A stretch of DNA of 64,000 nt, from positions 1-64,000 of the forward strand of contig DAIOTP010000002.1 of NCBI GenBank assembly GCA_036751905.1. The letters run 5' to 3'. The notes under the pieces are model-generated. The model saw only the letters and a list, made by a program, of their open reading frames with translations, was not told the DNA's origin and did not search any database. The stretch's first letter is position 1. Each line of letters starts with the position of its first letter. Position numbers and translations under genes: made by a program. This DNA is from T3Sed10-241 sp036751905. Lineage in GTDB: Bacteria; Bacteroidota; Bacteroidia; Flavobacteriales_D; Cryomorphaceae. Positions 41,557 through 50,653 of the stretch are shown here, piece after piece.

Positions 41557-42778
41557 ACCGACATACGAGGAGCGCAGTGTCATCAAAGTAGGGATTGGTG
41601 CCCCGATGGCAATCCACCTCTTCCATGATTTTGTCAATGAGTATTTCCGGATGCTTTAGTTTCGGACAGGCCGTTTTCATGAGGCCCTCGAGCCGCTCGT
41701 ATCCATATTCCTCCTGGGCTTCGTTTTCGATTTCAATTACGCCATCGGTGTAGCAGATGATGCATGCATTGTGACCGAGTGTGATTTCGCCCTTTTCGAG
41801 AAATGGCAATTCAGGCAGCATGCCAATACCTACAGTTCCGCTGTGGAGTACATGGGTGGAGTTGCGGTCCCACAATACTGGAGGATTGTGACCGGCATTG
41901 ATGTAGTGCAAAGTACGGCTGGGCCTGTGAAAATAAGCCATGAAAAACGTCACAAACCGGTCGCCTTTTACGGTTTCAACCACCTTGCGGTTGAGCTGAT
42001 GTGCCAATTTGTCGAGGGTCCAATCGGTGTACTCGAGAATGGCCCGCATATGGGCTTGTACATTGGCCATGAGGAATGCCGCGCTCACACCTTTTCCCGA
42101 TACATCGGCTACACACAGGAAGGCCTCGTTGGGGTTGAACCAAATGAAGTCGCAGAAATCACCGCCCACTTCCTGGTGCGGTTTGTAGAAGGTAGCCACT
42201 TCGAAATTGTCATAATTGCGGGTACCGCTGCCCACCATGAGGGCCTGCATTTCGGCTGCGAGGCTCAGTTCGGTGTTGATGCGCTCTTGTTCCAGACTTT
42301 TGTCGAAAAGAAACTTGTTTTCAATGGCCACGCTGATGATGTTCGACAGGGTTTGTACAAACCGCATGTGTTTGATTACGGGGCTCATGCTCAAGTCATC
42401 ATCCACATCGCCGATGAGGATGTAAGAGAGGGGCCTGTCATCGCGCAGCACGGGAATCAGCAAGTCGAAGTCGGCAAAGATTCCGTTTTTTTCACCTTGA
42501 ATGACATACATTTCGCGGTGTTTGCCAAAAGTACTTTCCACTTCAATGGTTGAATAATCTGTGTCTATACCAAAGTGTATGGGGCAGGTCCATACATTGT
42601 GTATGCGTGCAAAAAGCACAGCCCTTCGTATTTGCAATTGATTTTCAACAATATCCCTGAAGCGATCAAGCAACTCCATGGTTCCCAGATTGTTGTTGAT
42701 GGCATTGGTTATTTCCAGCAGCGCTTTTAGTTTAAACTCCCTCTGCTGAAGCCGCAATTGGAGGCGTTCAGTTTTCAT
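41549..42778 (-). CDS. SpoIIE/RsbU-type PP2C phosphatase with GAF-like domain
   Basis: A 409-residue predicted Ser/Thr phosphatase. Residues about 20-180 look GAF-like (LEITNAINNNLGTMELLDRF and FVQTLSNIISVAIENKFLF). The SpoIIE domain follows with HQEVGGDFCDFIWF and VADVSGKGVSAAFLMANVQA (metal-binding Asp), NAGHNPPVLW, GIGMLPELPF and YTDGVIEIEN. Such enzymes usually act on anti-sigma-factor antagonists; no partner is adjacent. It overlaps the downstream end of the upstream-lying acyltransferase by 11 bases and converges with the wzy-like gene. Confidence 0.9.
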   Translation of the reverse strand: MKTERLQLRLQQREFKLKALLEITNAINNNLGTMELLDRFRDIVENQLQIRRAVLFARIHNVWTCPIHFGIDTDYSTIEVESTFGKHREMYVIQGEKNGIFADFDLLIPVLRDDRPLSYILIGDVDDDLSMSPVIKHMRFVQTLSNIISVAIENKFLFDKSLEQERINTELSLAAEMQALMVGSGTRNYDNFEVATFYKPHQEVGGDFCDFIWFNPNEAFLCVADVSGKGVSAAFLMANVQAHMRAILEYTDWTLDKLAHQLNRKVVETVKGDRFVTFFMAYFHRPSRTLHYINAGHNPPVLWDRNSTHVLHSGTVGIGMLPELPFLEKGEITLGHNACIICYTDGVIEIENEAQEEYGYERLEGLMKTACPKLKHPEILIDKIMEEVDCHRGTNPYFDDTALLVCRFK

Positions 42779-43718
42779 CCTTTTGTTTGTTTTTCAAAGC
42801 GTCTATTTCGGCAATGAGGCCGGGTATTTTGCGCGTGTTGGCCATTTCTTTGAGCTTTTCTCTTGACTCGGCTACAGGGCTACCGAAGTAGGTTTTACCC
42901 CCTTCGAGTCCTTTGGATACTCCCGTTTGAGCGAGCACCACGGCGCCCGCGCCTATGGTGATGTCGCTGCGTACACCTACTTGTCCCCAAAGGGTTACAC
43001 CATCTTCAATGACCACGCATCCAGCCACCCCTACTTGTGCAGCAAGGAGGCAGTGGCTTCCCAACACCGTGTCATGGCCTATGTGTACCAGGTTGTCAAT
43101 TTTGCATCCTTTTCCTATGCGGGTTATGCCGCTTACGCCTTTGTCGATGCTGCATCCGGCACCAATTTCCACGTCGTTTTCAATGTGCACCCCTCCGCAG
43201 CTCTCGAGTTTATCGAAGCCTTCCGGGCGCTTTTTGTAGTAAAAGGCGTGGCTGCCTATCACTGTGTTTGCATGGATTACAACGTTGTCGCCGACAAAGG
43301 TGTCGTCATACACCACCACGTTGGGGTGCAGTATGGTGTGTGCACCAATGTGCACATTGCGTCCCAGCACCACACCTGGTGCAATGTGTGCGGTAGCGTG
43401 CACCTTCGCCTCGGGTTTTTCCCAGGTTTGGGCCTTGCGGAAATGGCGGATGAGCGCATTGAAGGTATTGAAAGGATCATCACTGAATAGCAATGCTTTA
43501 CCTGTCGGGGCTTCTACTTCCTTGTTGATGATGATGGTGGTGGCAGCGCTGTTGAGTGCTTTGTCGTAATATTTAGGATGGTCTACAAAGACGATATCGC
43601 CCACCTCTACCACGTGTATTTCGTTGATGCCCGTGACCGGATGTTGCTCAGCGCCGGTGTATTTGCATTGGGCTAGGGTGGCAATTTCGGCCAAAGTATG
43701 TGGGTGGGGGAGTTTCAT
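42768..43718 (-). CDS. LpxD-like acyltransferase with hexapeptide repeats
   Basis: A 316-residue protein with an N-terminal domain (AEIATLAQCKYTGAEQ) and a long left-handed beta-helix of hexapeptide repeats from about residue 105 (VHATAHIAPGVVLGRNVHIG, HANTVIGSHAFYY, IGHDTVLGSHCLLAAQVGV). This resembles UDP-3-O-acylglucosamine N-acyltransferase LpxD of lipid A synthesis, including the catalytic histidine in HIGHDTVLG. It may be a paralogue rather than the main LpxD: the genes usually beside lpxD in Bacteroidota (lpxC-fabZ, lpxA) are absent. A short C-terminal helix follows. Confidence 0.82.
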   Translation of the reverse strand: MKLPHPHTLAEIATLAQCKYTGAEQHPVTGINEIHVVEVGDIVFVDHPKYYDKALNSAATTIIINKEVEAPTGKALLFSDDPFNTFNALIRHFRKAQTWEKPEAKVHATAHIAPGVVLGRNVHIGAHTILHPNVVVYDDTFVGDNVVIHANTVIGSHAFYYKKRPEGFDKLESCGGVHIENDVEIGAGCSIDKGVSGITRIGKGCKIDNLVHIGHDTVLGSHCLLAAQVGVAGCVVIEDGVTLWGQVGVRSDITIGAGAVVLAQTGVSKGLEGGKTYFGSPVAESREKLKEMANTRKIPGLIAEIDALKNKQKDEN

Positions 43719-43849
43719 TGTTTGACGATTAATGCTGTGAAGTACTTAATTTTTTCGCACTTATGCCAAGGCATTCGACAGCCTTACGGCAAATCAAGAC
43801 CTCCACACCCCAACCGACGATGAGCGCACAGCAGGCTAGGAGTAAAGCG

Positions 43850-43857
43850 TATCTTTG
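43850..43857 (+). promoter_or_regulatory. -7 promoter element for the M1 peptidase genes
   Basis: TATCTTTG, an exact TAnnTTTG match, 13 bases before the ATG at 43870, so the leader would be very short. No clear TTTG box at the usual distance. Confidence 0.5.
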
Positions 43858-43869
43858 CGCCACGATCCT

Positions 43870-45735
43870 ATGAAATTAAATAAATCCACGTTTTTAAGTC
43901 TGTTTTTTCTGTACCTCATGCACCCTGCGCTTGCCCAGTACTGGCAGCAGCGCATAGCTTACACCATGGATGTAGTCCTTGACGACCAAAGCCATCGGTA
44001 CCAGGGTACGCAAAAAATCACGTATTGGAACAACTCACCCGATGAACTCAATGAGGTGTACTTCCATTTGTTCCCAAACGCATTTCAGCCCGGCAGCCAA
44101 ATGGATGTGCGCTCACGCAATATCGTCGACCCCGACCCGCGTGTGAATGATCTCATCCTAAAGCTGCGCCCCGAGGAGCTTGGCATGCTCCGGGTTACTT
44201 CGTTAACATACAATGGCAGGTTGCAGGACATCGACCATCGGGAAACCATACTGGTGGTGACGCTTGACAAGCCGCTGCGTCCGGGCAAAAGGGCCGTGTT
44301 CAACCTTGAATTTGAGGGACAGGTGCCCTTGCAAATTCGCCGCAGCGGACGCGACAGCCGCGAAGGCATAGCCTACAGCATGGCCCAATGGTATCCGAAA
44401 ATGTGTGAGTATGATCATTTGGGATGGCATGCCTATCAGTACATAGGCCGTGAGTTTCACGGTGTGTACGGTAGCTTTGACGTAAAAATAACCTTAGACT
44501 CCGCCTACACCATAGCCAGCACAGGCGTATTGCAGAATGCCAACCGCATCGGCAAGGGGTATTTGCCGAAAGGCCAGAACCCCAAAACACCCGCAGGCAA
44601 TGCACTTACATGGCACTTCAAGGCCGAGAATGTCCACGACTTTGCATGGGCGGCCGACAAGGAGTACCGCCACATAAGTTTCAAAGTCCCGGACGGTCCG
44701 CTGCTCAGATTTTTTCACAAAGACAGACCCGACCTGAGAAGCACATGGGACAGGCTCCCGGAATACACAGCACGGGCATTCACTTATGCCAATGAAGAAT
44801 TTGGTCGATACCCTTACCCAGAATACGTTATCGTACAAGGCGGTGATGGTGGAATGGAGTACCCCATGATGACCCTCATCACGGGGCAGCGCCGCTTTGG
44901 AAGTCTTGTTGGTGTGGTGGTACATGAATTGGTGCACTCGTGGTATCAGCTCATGCTCGGCAGCAATGAGGCCCTGTATCCTTGGATGGATGAAGGTTTT
45001 ACCACCTATGCCGGCCACAAAGTAATGAGCCACCTCTTCGAACCCGAAACCGATAAGCGGCGCGGGACTTACTTTGATGGATACATCTCTCTGGCCAAGA
45101 GCGGGCTTGAGGAGCCTATGTCAAAACACGCGGACCACTACAACACCAATTATGCCTACTTCGGGGCGGCGTACAACAAGGGCGGCGTTTTCATAGGCCA
45201 GCTGGGCTACGTAGTGGGTGATGAGGTATTGAGGCGAGGCTTGAAGCGCTACTACGACCTCTGGAAGTTTAAACATCCCAGCCCTTACGACTTTATCAAA
45301 GTAATGGAGCAGGAGAGCGGGATGCACCTCGGCTGGTACCTTCACTACATGATGAATACCACCGAGCAAATTGATTACGCCATCGCCAAAGTTGAGCAAG
45401 AGGGCAGCGGCACGCTGGTAAGGCTGGAGCGCATTGGAAACTTTCCGATGCCCATTGATCTGGATATAACGTACACAGACGGCAGCAGGGAGCAGCTGCA
45501 CATACCTGTGGATATGATGATGCGCGCCAAAAAGGCTGAAGATGATACCCCTTTTCGGGTAGCCGATGCATGGCCATGGACCCACCCCACCTATACCCTG
45601 CGCCTTGACAAACCCCAAGTGCAGATAGCGCGCATAGACATAGACCAAAGCCTTCGGCTGGCAGATGTAGACCGAAGCAACAACAGCCATGTGGCTGATG
45701 CCGATACCAACGAAGCAAACGACAACAAAGAATAG
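43870..45735 (+). CDS. Secreted M1-family metallopeptidase
   Basis: A 621-residue zinc metallopeptidase with a signal peptide (NKSTFLSLFFLYLMHPALAQ). The zinc site is HELVH (H352, E353, H356) with the third ligand E375 in MDEGFTTYAG, the gluzincin pattern of M1. The exopeptidase G-x-M-E-N motif appears as GGDGGMEYPMMT. The ATG at 43870 follows a promoter element, excluding five upstream codons. The next gene starts exactly at the base after this stop, and encodes a second M1 enzyme, so the pair is one operon. Confidence 0.93.
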   Translation: MKLNKSTFLSLFFLYLMHPALAQYWQQRIAYTMDVVLDDQSHRYQGTQKITYWNNSPDELNEVYFHLFPNAFQPGSQMDVRSRNIVDPDPRVNDLILKLRPEELGMLRVTSLTYNGRLQDIDHRETILVVTLDKPLRPGKRAVFNLEFEGQVPLQIRRSGRDSREGIAYSMAQWYPKMCEYDHLGWHAYQYIGREFHGVYGSFDVKITLDSAYTIASTGVLQNANRIGKGYLPKGQNPKTPAGNALTWHFKAENVHDFAWAADKEYRHISFKVPDGPLLRFFHKDRPDLRSTWDRLPEYTARAFTYANEEFGRYPYPEYVIVQGGDGGMEYPMMTLITGQRRFGSLVGVVVHELVHSWYQLMLGSNEALYPWMDEGFTTYAGHKVMSHLFEPETDKRRGTYFDGYISLAKSGLEEPMSKHADHYNTNYAYFGAAYNKGGVFIGQLGYVVGDEVLRRGLKRYYDLWKFKHPSPYDFIKVMEQESGMHLGWYLHYMMNTTEQIDYAIAKVEQEGSGTLVRLERIGNFPMPIDLDITYTDGSREQLHIPVDMMMRAKKAEDDTPFRVADAWPWTHPTYTLRLDKPQVQIARIDIDQSLRLADVDRSNNSHVADADTNEANDNKE

Positions 45736-47625
45736 ATGAACCGACAATTTATGGTCATGCACGCTGTAGCGCTTATGGTGCTCGCTGCTTGTCAAAATCC
45801 AGTGAACGAAAGTATGGTAGCCGAGAAACAAAAATACCCGCATGATTCGCACAGTTTTGGCCGCCCAAATGAAGTGGCCATCACCCACCTCGACCTCACC
45901 CTCGACGCGGATTTCAACAAAGAGGTATTGCGTGGTAAGGCCAGCTATCAGCTGGAGCGTAATGCTGGCAACACCCTCATCCTCGACGTGCGCGACCTCG
46001 ACATCCGCACGGTAATACTCGGTGCCCATGAGGATGACTCACTGGCCACTTTCCGTATTGAAAAAGGCAACGCCCATGGTGACGCCCTTCATATTGAGCT
46101 TACCGAGAGCACAGAGGTGGTCACCATACACTATTTCACCTCCGCATCGGCTGCGGCATTGCTGTGGCTAAAGCCTGCACAAACCCATGATAAGAAGTCG
46201 CCTTTTCTTTTCACCCAAGGGCAAGCCATCCTTACGCGGAGTTGGATCCCCATACAGGACAGCCCCTCCATTCGGCTCACTTACAATGCCAAAGTACGTA
46301 CTCCTAAAGGTATGATGGCACTTATGAGCGCGGAAAATCCCAACGAAGTAAGTGCCGATGGCATTTACAGCTTCCGCATGGAACAACCCATACCACCATA
46401 CCTGATGGCGCTTGCGGTGGGCACACTCAGCTTTGCTCCCATTGGTGAGCGCACCGGGGTATATGCCGAGCCCGGCATGTTGCAAAAAGCTGCCTACGAA
46501 TTCGAAGACATGGAAAAAATGCTTGTGGCTGCCGAGCAGTTGTATGGCCCATACGCCTGGGGACGCTATGATGTGGTGGTGCTGCCTCCGAGCTTTCCTT
46601 TTGGAGGGATGGAAAATCCGCGGCTCACCTTTGCTACGCCTACCATCATAGCTGGCGATAAGTCACTTACAAGTCTTATAGCGCATGAAATGGCCCACAG
46701 CTGGAGCGGCAACCTGGTAACCAATGCCACCTGGGACGACTTCTGGCTCAACGAAGGTTTCACGGTATACTTCGAAAAGCGCATCATGGAAGCCCTCTAT
46801 GGCCGCGGTTATGCCGAAATGCTCAATGTGCTTGGTTATCAGGATTTGCTCGCCACTATTGAGGAGCTCGGCGCCGATAGTCCGGATACGCACCTGAAGC
46901 TCAAACTCGAAGGGCGTGACCCTGATGAGGGCCTTACCGACATAGCCTATGAAAAGGGATACCTCATGCTGCGTTGGCTCGAAGAGCAGGCCGGGCGGGA
47001 AATGTTTGACGCCTTTTTACGCAAGTACTTCGAAACCCATGCTTTTCAAACCATGACCACCGAATCGTTTCTGGCATATGCCGATGCGCACCTGCTTTCG
47101 CAAATGCAGCCCAAGCCCGACCTGTCAGCATGGATTTATGCGCCCGGCTTGCCTGTGGGCCACCCTGTACCCCATTCGGAGGTATTTCAGCGCATTGATA
47201 GCCTTATCGGCAAATGGGATGCCGGCGAATTGAAGCTCAGTGCCATGCCAACGGATGCATGGACCACCCATGAGTGGTTGCACTTCTTGCGGGGCTTGCC
47301 CACGGAGCTTGGGTCCGAACGGATGGCAGCCCTTGATGCAGCATTTGGGCTTAGCAGCACTACCAATGCCGAGCTGGCGGCGGCCTGGTTTGAGCATGTG
47401 ATCAGGGAGAACTACCAACCCGGCTTTGAAGCCTTGGAGCAGTTTCTCATGCACGTAGGCCGACGCAAGTTTGTGAAGCCGCTCTATGAAGCCCTTGCAA
47501 AAGATGAGGTTCAATTGAAGTGGGCTCGACAACTATACAGCTTTGCAAGNNNNNNNNNNGCAAGGCCCAACTACCATGCCGTAACCTCCTCAACTGTCGA
47601 TGTCATCCTTGGTGTAAAAGGATAA
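45736..47625 (+). CDS. M1-family aminopeptidase, leukotriene A4 hydrolase-like (contains 10 N)
   Basis: A roughly 629-residue aminopeptidase with a lipoprotein-type signal (MVLAACQNP, lipobox LAAC). It contains PFGGMENPRLTF, the zinc site HEMAH (H317, H321) with E340 in NEGFTVYFEKR, and a C-terminal helical domain ending ARPNYHAVTSSTVDVIL, as in the LTA4 hydrolase subfamily. Ten N at 47550-47559 lie between two copies of GCAAG; collapsing them restores SFARPNYH in frame. It probably releases N-terminal residues from peptides at the cell envelope. Confidence 0.93.
   Translation: MNRQFMVMHAVALMVLAACQNPVNESMVAEKQKYPHDSHSFGRPNEVAITHLDLTLDADFNKEVLRGKASYQLERNAGNTLILDVRDLDIRTVILGAHEDDSLATFRIEKGNAHGDALHIELTESTEVVTIHYFTSASAAALLWLKPAQTHDKKSPFLFTQGQAILTRSWIPIQDSPSIRLTYNAKVRTPKGMMALMSAENPNEVSADGIYSFRMEQPIPPYLMALAVGTLSFAPIGERTGVYAEPGMLQKAAYEFEDMEKMLVAAEQLYGPYAWGRYDVVVLPPSFPFGGMENPRLTFATPTIIAGDKSLTSLIAHEMAHSWSGNLVTNATWDDFWLNEGFTVYFEKRIMEALYGRGYAEMLNVLGYQDLLATIEELGADSPDTHLKLKLEGRDPDEGLTDIAYEKGYLMLRWLEEQAGREMFDAFLRKYFETHAFQTMTTESFLAYADAHLLSQMQPKPDLSAWIYAPGLPVGHPVPHSEVFQRIDSLIGKWDAGELKLSAMPTDAWTTHEWLHFLRGLPTELGSERMAALDAAFGLSSTTNAELAAAWFEHVIRENYQPGFEALEQFLMHVGRRKFVKPLYEALAKDEVQLKWARQLYSFAXXXXARPNYHAVTSSTVDVILGVKG
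47550..47559. other. Short assembly gap of 10 N
   Basis: Ten N flanked on both sides by GCAAG. The duplicated five bases look like two contig ends that overlap but were joined by a gap; removing the N and one copy (15 bases) keeps frame and gives the expected M1 C-terminus. Confidence 0.85.
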
Positions 47626-47654
47626 CATAGAGGTAGGACGGCGCCGCGGTGTGC

Positions 47655-48479
47655 TCAATCTTTCAGCACCAAGACCGGAAGTGCAGCTTCATTCACGAGT
47701 CTCTGGCTGATTGAGCTGTGAAAGAGGCTCTGGAAGAAGCCACGTTCGCGGCGTATCACCACAAGAAGATTGGATCCATCTTTTTCCAGTGCTTCACTGA
47801 GGCCGTCTTCGATATCGTTTTCGAAAATGAAGGTAAAGAGTGGGTTATGGTCATTAAAAATCTGAAATACTTGTTGTTTGAAGCTTTCGCTTGCGGCGTG
47901 GTCGAAGGGTTCATCAATTCGCCGCACATGAAGAAACCGCACCAAAGAGCCGAAGCTGAGGGCGAGTATTTTCACGGTTTCAAATATGGCTGCATGATTC
48001 AATTGCTTCATGTCCGTAGCGATCACAATTTTCTCCAAGCCAAGGAAAGGTTTTTCGGCCGGCACAGCCATTACCGGGCATTTGAGTTGTCGGGTGGCAG
48101 CGGCCGCATTGCTGCCTAGAAATTTTTCGGTAATGCCACTTGCACCTTGGGTGCCCATGATGACCAATGCCACATTTTCTTTCTCCACTGCGCGTTGCAG
48201 TACATCACTCACTGTGCCATGCTTGGCGACGAATTTTGTAGAAACTCCCTTGGACAAATCTAGCTTTTCAATTCTTTTTTGCAGTTGTTCCAGTCCTTGC
48301 TCGGCATTGAGCCTGAGCATTTCTGTGATATCTACCATCACAGCTGTACCCGTGGGAGGCATGAGGTAGGCGTGAACAAAAAGCAATTTGGCTTCAAGCT
48401 TTCGTGCAATGTGTAGGGCATGGATGGCAGCATTGAATGCACCTTCAGAAAAATCGGTTGGGACGAGCAGTGTTTTCAT
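47655..48479 (-). CDS. Two-domain universal stress protein
   Basis: A 274-residue cytoplasmic protein with two Usp domains. The first begins MKTLLVPTDFSEGAFNAAIH and contains MGTQGASGITEKFLGSNAAA, the ATP-binding G-x2-G-x9-G-type motif; the second starts EKIVIATDMKQLNHAAI and ends SISQRLVNEAALPVLVLKD with a weaker motif. Usp proteins of this form respond to stress and starvation; the precise role is not known. It is convergent with the M1 peptidase operon and has its own promoter. Confidence 0.9.
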   Translation of the reverse strand: MKTLLVPTDFSEGAFNAAIHALHIARKLEAKLLFVHAYLMPPTGTAVMVDITEMLRLNAEQGLEQLQKRIEKLDLSKGVSTKFVAKHGTVSDVLQRAVEKENVALVIMGTQGASGITEKFLGSNAAAATRQLKCPVMAVPAEKPFLGLEKIVIATDMKQLNHAAIFETVKILALSFGSLVRFLHVRRIDEPFDHAASESFKQQVFQIFNDHNPLFTFIFENDIEDGLSEALEKDGSNLLVVIRRERGFFQSLFHSSISQRLVNEAALPVLVLKD

Positions 48480-48505
48480 AATTCAGTGGTGGGTGGTATT
48501 GTGTT

Positions 48506-48539
48506 CAAAGTTAGTGGAACCAAACTATTCACAAGCAAA
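48506..48539 (-). promoter_or_regulatory. Promoter of the two-domain usp gene
   Basis: On the minus strand TAACTTTG (48513-48506) is an exact -7 element, and TTTTG at 48540-48536 lies about 22 bases upstream, within the range for Bacteroidota -33 boxes. The start codon is 27 bases further on. Confidence 0.55.
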
Positions 48540-48556
48540 ATGCACGCGTGCGCAGC

Positions 48557-48581
48557 AAAAAAAACCGCCTCTTTGGGCGGT
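48557..48581 (-). terminator. Rho-independent terminator after citrate synthase
   Basis: ACCGCC (48564-48569) pairs with GGCGGT (48576-48581) around a six-base loop; on the minus strand it is followed by a run of eight T. It lies 13 bases beyond the citrate synthase stop. Confidence 0.85.
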
Positions 48582-48593
48582 CTTTAAAAAATT

Positions 48594-49886
48594 TTAGCTG
48601 TGGCGCATCCGAAGTTGCACATAGTCGCGCTTGGTGGGCCCCACGTATACTTGGCGTGGACGGCCAATTGGCTCTTTGTGCTCCACCATTTCCTTCCACT
48701 GAGCAATCCAGCCCGGAAGCCTTCCTATGGCGAAGAGTACGGTAAACATTTCGGTTGGTATGCCGATCGCCCGGTATATGATGCCGCTGTAGAAATCGAC
48801 GTTGGGGTAGAGGCCTCTTTCGACAAAGTAACTGTCATTAAGGGCAATGGCTTCCAGTTTTTTGGCTACTTCAAGCGCCGGATCACTCACACCCATTTTT
48901 TCAAGAAGCGTATCACATGATTCTTTTATGAGCGTGGCCCTTGGGTCAAAATTTTTGTACACACGGTGGCCAAAACCCATGAGGCGGAAGGGGTCGTCTT
49001 TGTCTTTGGCCTTGTCAATCCACTTTTGCATGTTGCCCCCGTCGGCTACAATACGCTCCAGCATTTCGATAACAGCCTGGTTGGCCCCTCCGTGCAATGG
49101 TCCCCAGAGGGCCGATACACCGGCGGCGATTGACGAATATAAGTTGGCTTTCGAAGAACCTACAATACGTACCGTACTGGTAGAACAGTTTTGCTCGTGG
49201 TCGGCATGCAGTATGAGCAGCTTGCTTAGCGCATCCACCACCACTGGGTCGAGCTCGTAATCCTCGCTTGGCACAGCAAACATCATGTAGAGAAAATTCT
49301 CAACGTAGCTGAGGCTGTTGTCCGGGTAAATGTAGGGTTGGCCCTTGCTTGATTTATAGCTCAGGGCTGCCAGGGTGGTTATTTTGGCGATAAGCCTATG
49401 GATGGTGAGCTCAATTTCACGGTGGCTTCGGTCAGGGTTTTGCGACTCGGGATAGAACGTACTCAGTGATGAAAGCATAGAGGAGAGTATCCCCATGGGG
49501 TGGGCATTGGAAGGGAAGGCTTCATAAAAGCGCTTCATGTCTTCGTGGATCAGGGTGTGCTTTGTGATTTTTTCGGAAAAGGCATCCATTTCCTCAACCG
49601 ATGGCAGCTCACCGTTGATCAATAAGTATGCTACTTCCAGAAAGTCACCATATTTTGCGAGTTGCTCAATGGGGTAGCCCCTGTAGCGTAAGATGCCCTT
49701 TTCTCCATCGAGGAAAGTGATGGCCGACTTGGTGGCACCTGTGTTTTTGTACCCAGTATCCAGGGTGATGAGACCGGTTTGGGCCCTTAAATTCGAAATG
49801 TCTATCGCCGTTTCGTTTTCAGTTCCGGTTACAAGGGGTAAGTCATAAGTTTCACCGTTTACGATGAGTTGGGCTGTATCGCTCAT
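48594..49886 (-). CDS. gltA: Citrate synthase
   Basis: Condenses oxaloacetate and acetyl-CoA in the TCA cycle. The 430-residue product has the type II (hexameric) bacterial N-terminal small domain (QLIVNGETYDLPLVTGTENE), GILRYRGYPIEQLA, LILHADHEQNCSTSTVRIVG with a catalytic histidine, WGPLHGGANQAVIEML and MGFGHRVYKNFDPRA, which carries the second catalytic histidine and later the aspartate region. Length matches the family. It is monocistronic, with a promoter at 49925-49958 and a terminator. Confidence 0.97.
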   Translation of the reverse strand: MSDTAQLIVNGETYDLPLVTGTENETAIDISNLRAQTGLITLDTGYKNTGATKSAITFLDGEKGILRYRGYPIEQLAKYGDFLEVAYLLINGELPSVEEMDAFSEKITKHTLIHEDMKRFYEAFPSNAHPMGILSSMLSSLSTFYPESQNPDRSHREIELTIHRLIAKITTLAALSYKSSKGQPYIYPDNSLSYVENFLYMMFAVPSEDYELDPVVVDALSKLLILHADHEQNCSTSTVRIVGSSKANLYSSIAAGVSALWGPLHGGANQAVIEMLERIVADGGNMQKWIDKAKDKDDPFRLMGFGHRVYKNFDPRATLIKESCDTLLEKMGVSDPALEVAKKLEAIALNDSYFVERGLYPNVDFYSGIIYRAIGIPTEMFTVLFAIGRLPGWIAQWKEMVEHKEPIGRPRQVYVGPTKRDYVQLRMRHS

Positions 49887-49924
49887 ATCAATGGGTAGGT
49901 AATTGCTGGGTAGTTATTGAATCG

Positions 49925-49958
49925 CAAAAATATCATACTGGAATTGAATACGCAGCAA
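49925..49958 (-). promoter_or_regulatory. Promoter of gltA
   Basis: On the minus strand TATTTTTG (49932-49925) matches TAnnTTTG, and TTG (49958-49956) is 23 bases upstream. The start codon lies 39 bases further on. Confidence 0.5.
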
Positions 49959-50017
49959 GGCAGGAGCAATTATATTTTATAAACTGCCAAACTTTGTAAA
50001 AACTACGTTTGAACCCT

Positions 50018-50557
50018 TTAGTTCTGGCTTTTTGAGTATTCCTCCCAAGTTTGTGTAAGGTAAATTTCTTCACCGAAGAAGGTGAGCACAGGCATAATTT
50101 GGCTGGCTTGATACATGCCCTGCACGGGTGCGAGCAGTTCATACGCTTCATTCATGTACACGATGGTCGGGTAGGCTATTCTGCCGTTGACCGGGGCAAT
50201 GGCTTTGGTGAGGTCATGGGTGCCATTGCGTCCGCCAGCCCTTGAAGCGTCATAGCTGTCATTGCGAAATTCCTGACCGCGAAACTTCACGGGGTCTTTG
50301 CCTTCGGCGTTGAATTTGATGGCGTAGTAGTGTTTGTTGATGTAGGCTACCACAGTGGGATCTTTGAAGGTGGTATTGTTCATCATTTTGCAAGGCCCAC
50401 ACCAGTCGGTGTAAACGTCAATGAGCAGCTTTCGGGGCTGCTTTTCCATAAGGGCCTCTACTTCCGAGAAGCTTTTCCATTGTATTTCAGTGCTCTTGTC
50501 TTGAGCAGTCAGTGTTATTGAAATCCCAATTGAAAGAAGCAGTAATAAATTTTTCAT
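50018..50557 (-). CDS. Exported thioredoxin-like protein
   Basis: A 179-residue thioredoxin-fold protein with a signal peptide (KNLLLLLSIGISITLTAQ). The active site WCGPC (C53, C56) lies in LIDVYTDWCGPCKMM, as in DUF255/thioredoxin-7-like proteins, and the cis-proline is in RIAYPTIVYMN. It probably acts as a periplasmic disulfide reductase or isomerase; its partners are unknown. ATG at 50557 is chosen because the longer frame starting at 50608 runs through the terminator palindrome of the upstream transporter gene. Confidence 0.88.
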   Translation of the reverse strand: MKNLLLLLSIGISITLTAQDKSTEIQWKSFSEVEALMEKQPRKLLIDVYTDWCGPCKMMNNTTFKDPTVVAYINKHYYAIKFNAEGKDPVKFRGQEFRNDSYDASRAGGRNGTHDLTKAIAPVNGRIAYPTIVYMNEAYELLAPVQGMYQASQIMPVLTFFGEEIYLTQTWEEYSKSQN

Positions 50558-50583
50558 GTTGAATGGAGCTTTGGTACAAAAAT

Positions 50584-50626
50584 ATAAAAAAGAACAGGGG
50601 CCTGCCACATGTGGCAGGCCCCTGTT
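50584..50626 (-). terminator. Rho-independent terminator after the POT transporter, 34-bp perfect palindrome
   Basis: 50593-50626 is a perfect palindrome centred on CACA|TGTG with G/C-rich arms; on the minus strand it is followed by CTTTTTTA. It lies between the transporter stop (50654) and the thioredoxin-like start (50557) and is among the strongest hairpins in the window. Confidence 0.92.
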
Positions 50627-50653
50627 GCAAACAATAACAATGCCATTTGGGGT

